64,000 bases of DNA from contig WHVA01000061.1 in assembly GCA_015179125.1 (NCBI GenBank), positions 124,001 through 188,000 of the forward strand, given 5' to 3'. The notes under the pieces were generated by a model. That model did no database searches. It saw only the letters and a program-made list of their open reading frames with translations, and had not been told where the DNA came from. Of this stretch, positions 57,147-64,000 are shown piece by piece. The position numbers and the translations under genes are program-made. How positions within the stretch are numbered: the stretch's first letter is position 1; each line of letters begins with the position of its first letter. Source of the DNA: Gautieria morchelliformis (Eukaryota > Basidiomycota > Agaricomycetes > Gomphales > Gomphaceae).

Positions 57147-60100
57147 TTACCCATCAGCTAACACGACTTTAAATAAGAAACCCACAATCGCAAGCACGAG
57201 CGCCCCCGCCCCCGCATACCACTTGGCAAAGTCTTGCCAATGCGTCGTCATAGTAAACAGAGGCTCCAAAGGAGGATCGGCGCGAACCACCACGTGACGT
57301 GTGGTGCCTACAGCACTGGAGGTGATGGGAGGGAGGATGAAGAGCGTCTGCCTCTTTATATCGTATTTCCATGCATCTCTTGCTAAACCGTCCACATGAA
57401 CTGTTCGTCCACCAGTAAGCAGCATCGCTGGATAGAAAATCTCGGTCTCCCGGCAGCGTAAATCCTCGCTTTTGATTTCTTGCCACTCAAAATCGGCCTG
57501 ACCGGTGTTTAGCTCATACGCCCACCGCAACGGCACACCAGCGACCTTCGCTGGATAAGGTCGCACGACAGTACGTAGAATCCGACCCCCATCGTCTAGA
57601 TCGGGGTTGCTTTGGTCCAGGGCTTGGAATACCCCAGAGTTGCTCTTCAGAGCAGATAAGGAAGGGAAGGGTGTCGCGGAACGCCTGTGAGCCGTCCCGA
57701 ACCAGGAAAAATTCTCCCCACACCAGCTGTCTCCGTGCACGTCGTCGTTGTCTGGGTTGTAATTCCAGAGGCTATGAAGCCGTAACGTAAGCCTTGGAAA
57801 GAGAAACGGTCGCCGTATAACTCACGTATACCCGAGAAGACTGCGTTCGAGACCCGTGATCACGGCGTCCATCATTTTGGATTGCCAAGTGAAATCACCC
57901 GTGTGAAAGGCTTCCTTATGGCTGAGCGAGCCGACAGATATCAGTAGAACGCGACAGACAAGATGCGATACAAAGATAGAACCGACTTCAAATCCATTGG
58001 AATACCGCATTCGCCAATGATGACAGGTCTTTCACCAAGTGATTTGTACCCTTCGCGTGCAATAGTCCCCAGCTGAAGCGCGAAATTGTCCCGCGCAGAA
58101 GCGTGGCCCCAGTACATAGCACGAGCAACAAACATGCCCTAACGCTTAAAGTTCGAGAAGATGGGGTGGGGAGGATAGAAGAATTCATAACATACCCGAG
58201 ACAGGCCTTGAACATTGTAAGTCATATTTTTGAACGCCTTCTGGAAGAGTCCATTCAGGTCATACCTACCCGAAGAAACAACTTTTTATACGACGCGGTT
58301 GAGTCAGGAAACAGAGGCGTTCATACCAATGAGGTGCATATACCATATTGTCGAACTGATGTTCTTCCGTCCACGAACGTGGGCAAAACTAACAATGCTG
58401 CACTGTCAGTCTGTGCCCCTGCGCATCGTGAGACAGGTCTGGCGATGCACCTCATTGGGTATAGCCTCCACGAAGACAATCTTGTCTCGTGCGCCTGGGA
58501 CTGAGCGAACGCGCTCGACCCAGCGCGCAAGGAATGGGTAATAGAAGTCCCTATACCAGTCAATCTGGACGCACGGTTAGCGACATATACACGGAACGAC
58601 GAAGATCATCTCAACAAGTGAAAAAAAAAGGTGCCATATAGATTTAAGAAAGCAATGCGTGTAATGCTCGGCGAATTGATAACGACCTAAGACAAAAGCA
58701 CAAGTCATACATGCAAGGGAAACCCACCTTCTCGCCCGTCTGCGGGTGTTTTTTGAAATAGCTTTCACGGAGAACAACACCCTTCTGCTTGTCCGGGTCC
58801 CAGCCCCAAACTCCTTGCATTTCCCATGGGCAGCGGCCTGATTAAATGAGAAGACCGAGTCAGAACTTATTACAGAATAAACGAAGAGTTACAAGCCTTT
58901 TGTGGGCCCGTCTTCCCTCCACACTTTCCTCCCCTTCTCATTAAGTAGCACGTCGTGAGACAATGTGGTTGGCATAGGGAAGGATCGGGAGTAAAAGGGT
59001 ACGAGTGTAGGGTGACCTGCGCCCAACGTAAAGCCAGCCAAGGCAGAGGCTACGAAGTGGAAGGAAGATCAGCGAAACGTATGGGCATTCTAAACAGCCG
59101 GTGGCACCCACGGATTTCGCGCAGATGGAGATCCGTATTATAATCGAACGCATGAAGAGACTCCAGCTCAATATACCCACGGTGAGGTTCATTCAACATC
59201 TGCGGCATGACTCATCCATACAGCGCAAATGTTGACTGTAACAGAGGATACACACCTCAAATCCTAACACACCCTCTAAATCACCCACAGCATTGGCAAG
59301 CGCACCCCATGCCTCCAAAAATGCGTCCTGCAGCATTTTCTGGATGGGAATCTCCCCAGTTCCCGTGGGGTCTGGGACTTTCAGTTTACTCGCAAAGGTG
59401 TCCCCCGCCCAAAAGCAGGTTGCCATTGTCGACGCGGCTAGCTTTTGATACCCGGCCGGCCATAGACCACGCTCTTCCTCTGTATGTCCTCCACCAGTGA
59501 CGCCTTTCAGCCAAGCAGCACCACACTCCTCTAAGGCGTCCAGGGAGAACCCGACGGAGGTCAGAGTCCAAGCAGGTGCACCCGATCCACCAGAATAGCG
59601 TGACCATACATCTTGATGGAGCGACACAAATGCTGTTAGTCCATACTGCGGAAGAAGAGACAAAAGAGCACGAAGGTAATTGAGGAATGGCGTCGAGAAC
59701 TCAGTTGGAGACGCAGGTGCCAGTGCCTCCCATGTGACTATGAAGCGCACTGGAGGAAAAGATTAGGGAGGTGATACATCCTCATATGTTCACACACCGA
59801 ATGTAAGGCCCCAACGACGCAGCCGGGCGAAATGCTCCGGGGCATCTTCAAGTGGAAACGGTCGATCAACGAACGTGGCCAACTCGGGATTTGCGGGGAA
59901 GGTCTCATCATCGTGGTTGGTGGGCCTTATACGATGCTCAACATTGTTTTTAAATGACAACGTGGCGATCGACACCTACGATTTGCAGTTTCCGCTCAGA
60001 TTGACACCTCTCAAGCCACAAATCCTCCCATACTTGTCAACGAAGTGTCGGCCTTGGACGCGGAGTGCAGCATTGGACCAGTCATGGGCAGCTCCTAACG

Positions 60101-60179
60101 ATGATCCGGGTTTATAGTCGGTGTCTACTGACTCGTGCGTCGATTCGAGGACAACGAATGACGCAGCCAGCGAGCTCAT
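57147..60179 (-). CDS. GH5 glucocerebrosidase / steryl-beta-glucosidase-like enzyme (EGCrP type)
   Basis: Twelve exons on the minus strand, 763 residues: 59980-60179, 59798-59925, 59256-59749, 59112-59199, 58897-59049, 58728-58837, 58451-58564, 58327-58388, 58196-58265, 57987-58138, 57826-57921, 57147-57771. All junctions keep phase. Motifs in order: [45 protein letters not shown], acid/base Glu in [41 protein letters not shown], nucleophile Glu in [11 protein letters not shown], and [25 protein letters not shown] hydrophobic segment near the C-terminus ([15 protein letters not shown]) suggests a tail anchor. Fungal relatives hydrolyse glucosylceramide or ergosteryl glucoside, often at the vacuole or ER. 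Intron 5 needs a weak GC donor (AAAG|GCTTGT) to keep the frame. Confidence 0.85.
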
Positions 60180-61031
60180 TTTGCGGTCACAAGGCGGCCT
60201 ATCACGTCACGCCTTCACAAGCGCCTTCGGGCGGCTGGCCGCTGTTTGGCTACTGTTTACTGATTGACTAGGGTTTTTAACATTATTTATTCGACCTAAT
60301 TTTTATTGATTATATTCCTACAGGTACCTGTGGGAACGGTATTTCGAGGTGGCCTCCGGGGCGAGCCCTACTAAGTACTTATGTAGCTCTCTAGCCACTG
60401 GCATTGATGACACCATTCGATGACGGACGAATACCAGCAGAAGGAGGGGTTTATTTCCCCAACGACATTGCGAGTGTACGTGAATTATCCAGTGCATGAA
60501 GCTGCAAGTATTTTTTATCTGTCGCATGTGCTCGGCCGAAGAGTGCATGATACTGTAGCACATTGCATGAACTACTAGTTCCCGGAGAGCATGCATACTA
60601 TGCATGCTCTCCGGGTACATTTGCGGCGCCAATTGTACAGTTCAGGGCTTGTAACGTCCACATAATCCCAGAGCAACAGTCATGATTGGCGTAAGCCCGG
60701 AAATACATAGCATTGCTACCTCCATGCATGTGTGTACATTCCAACTTTTTGCCGCTGTGCTTTGCGTCGTATGCCTGCTTAATTCTTTTTGTTTCACACA
60801 CAGGTTTCATCAGTCTCGTGCATGCAGCGCACACCATGGAATGCAGCAGAATACGCCTCAAGTAAGCCTTAAACGTTACAGTAACTGTAACTGGCATATT
60901 CGGCCATTACAAGCAGCTTGAGTACTTCTAAAGCTTCTTATAATGACCGAATATAGTAAAGCTATGTTGGGCCTCTCTCGGTGGGTTTCGTACATCAACT
61001 ACTACAGCCACTGCGTAGCGAGATATTTCTC
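60180..61031. other. No gene recognised
   Basis: Between two minus-strand genes. It contains a perfect 35-base palindrome (60581-60615) and otherwise only short frames. Confidence 0.4.
60581..60615. repeat. Perfect palindrome, 17-base arms
   Basis: CCCGGAGAGCATGCATA, one C, then its exact complement in reverse. No T-run follows, so it is not an obvious terminator. Sits 400 bases before (upstream of) the GH5 start and 400 after the MAPEG stop. Confidence 0.85.
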
Positions 61032-61774
61032 TCACACTCCAACGCGAATTTTGTTGGCGGCTTTGATGAAGAGGTACATGGGGATCCCTGGTTTATGGTC
61101 AGCCGATTGTGTCCCCAGAGTCTACGGGCCACATACCTATGGACGTAAACCACGTGGCGGTGCTGTAAAACTTTGGTAAAAATGGTGTTTAGTCGAGGAG
61201 AGTTAAAGAAACACACCGAAGCAGGGATGCAGACGCCGACGCTTGGTTGATATAGATATAGTTGTAAAGTAGTCTTAGCCCAATGAACGCGCCAGAAACA
61301 ATGTTCAGCGTGCGCTGCTCAATGCCAGCGTAATTGGCTGCCAGCTACTCCAATTTATTAGCCAGAACTGTAAAACCATCATCGTTGTAGTTTACCCACC
61401 ACAGCCGAAGCCCAGACCGGGAATATCTCCGTTCCATTCTGCCGGTCTCAAAGCATGAACATAGATGCAGTTTTTGCAAAGTATACGCACCTCGTGAGCA
61501 CCACCCAACCGCACGATCCTGTCAACAAGGTGTTGCGGCACCCCCTTCTTTTCCAATGCTTCCGGGGTATGAGACCTAGGTTTGAGGCTGATAACAAGTG
61601 AATGAGACGTAGACGAAACAAGAGTCAATCCGCAGCCAAATGTCCAACTACTTACTTATTGAATCCTACAGTTGAGTTTATGAGACGAAATTTGGCATTG
61701 TGGGGATAGAAGCCTGTTGCCCAGATGACGGGGATAGAGTATAACGAGAGTGGGGTACCAAGACTCAGCGACAT
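61032..61774 (-). CDS. MAPEG-family membrane protein (glutathione S-transferase-like)
   Basis: Six exons on the minus strand, 154 residues: 61656-61774, 61491-61587, 61400-61438, 61217-61344, 61137-61162, 61087-61032. Reading: LYSIPVIWATGFYPHNAKF (first membrane segment), GFNNLKPRSH, QHLVDRIVRLGGAHENGTE, IFPVWASAVLAANYAGI (second), LNIVSGAFIGLRLLYNY (third), IYINQA, and the last segment TWFTSIGIPMYLFIKAANKI. The pattern R..GAHxNxxExFP and Yxx..R..Y is the MAPEG signature. Family members are integral ER or outer mitochondrial membrane enzymes acting with glutathione on hydrophobic or peroxidised substrates. The length equals the family norm. Transcribed away from the Vps68-like gene. Confidence 0.85.
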
Positions 61775-61995
61775 GGTGGGAGGAAGACAAGCGGGAAATT
61801 GCGTCCGGCACTCTCAATACCGAAGCCCGTGCGGTAATAAAGGGTGGATATTTTATCCTGTTACACTTTCGTTGATGCTTCTATCCGTGCATCATCGAAT
61901 AGGAAATTTATGTAAGCTGCGCGGTAATATGAGTTTGAAATCCAACAGCGGAGCCGTACTCTCTACCACCCAGCACCGACCAGACCGAACCACGC
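61775..61995. promoter_or_regulatory. Divergent intergenic promoter, 221 bases
   Basis: Separates the start codons of the MAPEG gene (minus) and the Vps68-like gene (plus). No clear TATA box for either was seen. Both genes must carry their core promoters and 5' untranslated regions here. Confidence 0.5.
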
Positions 61996-62791
61996 ATGGC
62001 CATCCCGCCCTCACCCTACGACCCACGCCGTATATTCGTCATCTCCTTTCCTGCGCTACCGTTTGCCAAGCATAAGCGCGCCCTGGGGGTGTACGTTGCT
62101 GGCGCGTTGGTGGGTTGTGACTTCCATGGGGCATTCAGTGGTGCTGATTTGGTTGTCATCACATGGACTTGAACTGGATGTTACTATTGCGCTTGACATC
62201 ACGCACTCACTTGGCACCTCGCACTGGCTTTCACGGTCGTGCCGGCCATCGTACCCCGCCACCAGTTCGCCTTAGCCCACTGGATATTCTGGGACGCCGC
62301 CGTCCTCTCTGCACACGCCCAGCCCCCCCGCTCTGCACCACATGAGACAATCCCCGTACATGTCACTTTCCTCGACTGGATCCCTGGAATCTGCTCCACG
62401 CTGGGGCTACTCATCGTGAACATGATAAATAAGGAGAACCTTAAGGGTGCCGGGTCTGCGGCGAGTTTCGGCGAAGATGGAGGAGTGATATGGCGTGCGA
62501 GGTTGTTTTTGTTTATGGGCTTTGCGTTGATGGCAGGTGGGCTAGCAGGGAGCGTTGTGAGTCGTTTATTTTTGGGTGGATGGTTTGCACGGTGCTGATC
62601 GCGTTGTGCCGGTGCTGGGGGTATTTCAGAGCGTATTAGTCCTGAAGTACATTGTTCAACTTTACGAAGAACGATTCGTGTACTACGGGTATGCGAACGT
62701 GGCCCAGAACGTGGGGCTGATGTTGTCCGGGATCGTGCTGTGGATTGCCCAGAATACGACGGGGGAGTACGAGTATAATTTAACGTTGTAG
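61996..62791 (+). CDS. Vps68 / TMEM50 (UPF0220) family protein
   Basis: Three exons: 61996-62109, 62266-62556, 62630-62791, 188 residues. Introns are GT-AG (156 and 73 bases) and in phase 0. The protein has the family layout: KHKRALGVYVAGALFALAHWIFWDAAV (first membrane segment), VTFLDWIPGICSTLGLLIVNMIN (second), WRARLFLFMGFALMAGGLAGSV (third) leading into LVLKYIV, and NVAQNVGLMLSGIVLWIAQ (fourth). Yeast Vps68 acts with Vps55 in late endosome to vacuole traffic. Length matches yeast Vps68 (about 184). Confidence 0.9.
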
Positions 62792-63184
62792 GATGCGCAG
62801 TGGATGGGTGTTCGTTTAATAAAGCATGGTTACCTGTGGGCGGTTCGTGCGTATATTGGTGGTACCAAGCTTGTCTGAACATGTCGTCGACCCTCCACAA
62901 GTGACACGTCGCCCAGTGCAGAAGTGGGCGCAGAAGCGGGTGCGTTAGCCGAGGCGGGAAATTGTGGTGTGCGAGCTTAGGATATTACTACGTACGAACG
63001 GTGTTGGGTGCGCTTGCAGGCTTGGTGGGGAAGCGCTCCAAGGTGCCAAAGCAGATACAGTACTGTACTTATAAAACTTTGTCGAACTGGAGCCTGTAAT
63101 GACCGTCATATATAGGGCCCCGCCCCAAAAGACACAAAATCGGGTCATAAAGAAAAACAAAAAGAATTGAGAAGCCCAGCCTCT
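62792..63184. other. No gene recognised
   Basis: 3' flank of the Vps68-like gene. A minus-strand frame at 62199-62900 is the shadow of that gene. CATATATAGGGCCCC near 63108 could be a TATA-like site but nothing coding follows. Confidence 0.4.
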
Positions 63185-63850
63185 ATAGTACTCACTGTGG
63201 ATAGCGGAACCACTGAGAACCTTTAATTTCAACCCTTGAAATTTCAGTGGCTAAATCACTGCGTTCTGTGCATAATCTACTGAGTTTCCGAGATAAATCC
63301 ACTGAATTGTTTTCAGTGGGAAAGTGTTCATACCCATGAGTTTATTAGTTTATTTCAGTGCCCATATCATGTAATTTCAGTGAATTATTACGGTATTTCC
63401 ATGTTTAAATCATTGGATTTAGGTAGTAATATCATATGAATTCAGTGTTTATATCATAGACACTATAATGAGTTATCACTGAGGTTTCATGGGGTAATCA
63501 CGGAATGTCGGGTCAAATATACCAATAACTCAGTGTAACAAGAGTGGAAATACCCATGAGTGGCTCACCGCATTCCAGAGAATGTAGCACTGAAACATGG
63601 GGCAATATCATTGCATTGTCCAGACAAGTACCACCGACACTCGGTGATTTCTTCGCCATTTTTCATTTGTTAGAGCCTGAGCTAGAAGGCGGATTTTCTG
63701 TGACTTGTGCACCCAAAGCCAGTGGAAGATCCAATGAAATGTAATGAAAATAGCAGTCTATTTCAGGATAATAGTATAGTAATAACAGGTATATAAGATG
63801 TAAAATACCTGCGAAGTCATTGAATTTCTATGGAGATACCACTGCATTCC
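63185..63850. repeat. Degenerate tandem repeats with TTTCAGTG core
   Basis: The core (A)TTTCAGTG or close variants (TTCAGTG, CACTGAATT, CTCAGTG) recurs about every 25-35 bases, often joined to ATATCAT or CCATGAG. Copies are too diverged for a clean unit. A similar texture occurs at 54590-54730. Confidence 0.6.
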
Positions 63851-64000
63851 AGCGTCCAGCAGGTTGGGGAAGGCGGCCGCGAGCGCAGCGTGTGGCTAGC
63901 CCACGATATTGCAGCGGGTGCAGCTGCGGGCTGTCGTTGGGGAATGGCTACCAAGGCATGCTGCAGCTGCCAGTGCAGATCCCATACAGCTTCGGGACTT
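63851..64000. other. No gene recognised
   Basis: GC-rich end of the window with GCTGCAGCTGC-type repeats (GCGGGTGCAGCTGCGGGCTG, GCATGCTGCAGCTGCCAG). No frame continues convincingly past the edge. Confidence 0.35.

Noticed and set aside
62199-62900. 233-codon minus-strand ORF
   Set aside because: Antisense of the Vps68-like exons, which have clear family motifs and good splice sites.

Overview
The window looks like nuclear DNA of a basidiomycete, most likely an Agaricomycete. Coding genes are cut by many short introns (about 50-160 bases, GT-AG with two likely GC-AG). Four genes encode DUF6699 proteins, a family expanded in mushroom-forming fungi. There is a patatin/NB-ARC/TPR STAND gene and a NACHT/WD40 relic, both typical of these genomes, and about 20 kb of LTR retrotransposons. 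I cannot name the species.

Layout. 0-5 kb holds gene relics: an intronless NAP/SET-like ORF (minus), two 176-base repeats each carrying a strong hairpin, and a membrane-protein gene resembling ICE2 that is split by a 498-base solo LTR with a 5-base target duplication. 5-16 kb is nested transposon sequence: two copies of one dispersed repeat (one carrying a 622-base MITE), a Ty3/gypsy integrase-chromodomain remnant split by a 1066-base insertion, a Ty1/copia gag-protease relic (minus), pieces of an antisense Cys-rich accessory ORF, and a gypsy LTR. 15977-25088 is one complete but decayed Ty3/gypsy element with both LTRs and an AGAAA target duplication. It carries an extra sense ORF region of about 2 kb between the chromodomain and the 3' LTR. 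25.9-34.2 kb is a relic zone of regulated-death type genes: a patatin-NB-ARC-TPR gene interrupted by one TGA, an Atg13-like C-terminal fragment, and a frameshifted NACHT-WD40 pseudogene.

36-43 kb holds three DUF6699 genes on the plus strand, each with a TATA-like box; a fourth lies at 55.0-55.8 kb on the minus strand. Long stretches around these genes show no recognisable coding sequence. From 47.6 kb the sequence becomes ordinary gene space, where I could rebuild full exon-intron structures: a lunapark homologue (8 exons, 382 aa), a DUF3433 membrane protein (12 exons, about 624 aa), a GH5 glucocerebrosidase/steryl-glucosidase-like enzyme (12 exons, 763 aa, minus), a MAPEG protein (6 exons, 154 aa, minus) and a Vps68/TMEM50 protein (3 exons, 188 aa, plus). 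The last two share a 221-base divergent promoter. A 377-base foldback element lies just after lunapark, and the right end carries degenerate tandem repeats with a TTTCAGTG core.

Working together: the intact genes are membrane-system housekeeping functions (ER network shape, sphingolipid or sterol glucoside turnover, membrane glutathione-linked metabolism, vacuolar sorting). They are probably unlinked in pathway terms. The left two thirds is a fast-evolving compartment of transposons, STAND genes and DUF6699 paralogues. All coordinates come from reading by eye; no alignment or database search was possible.
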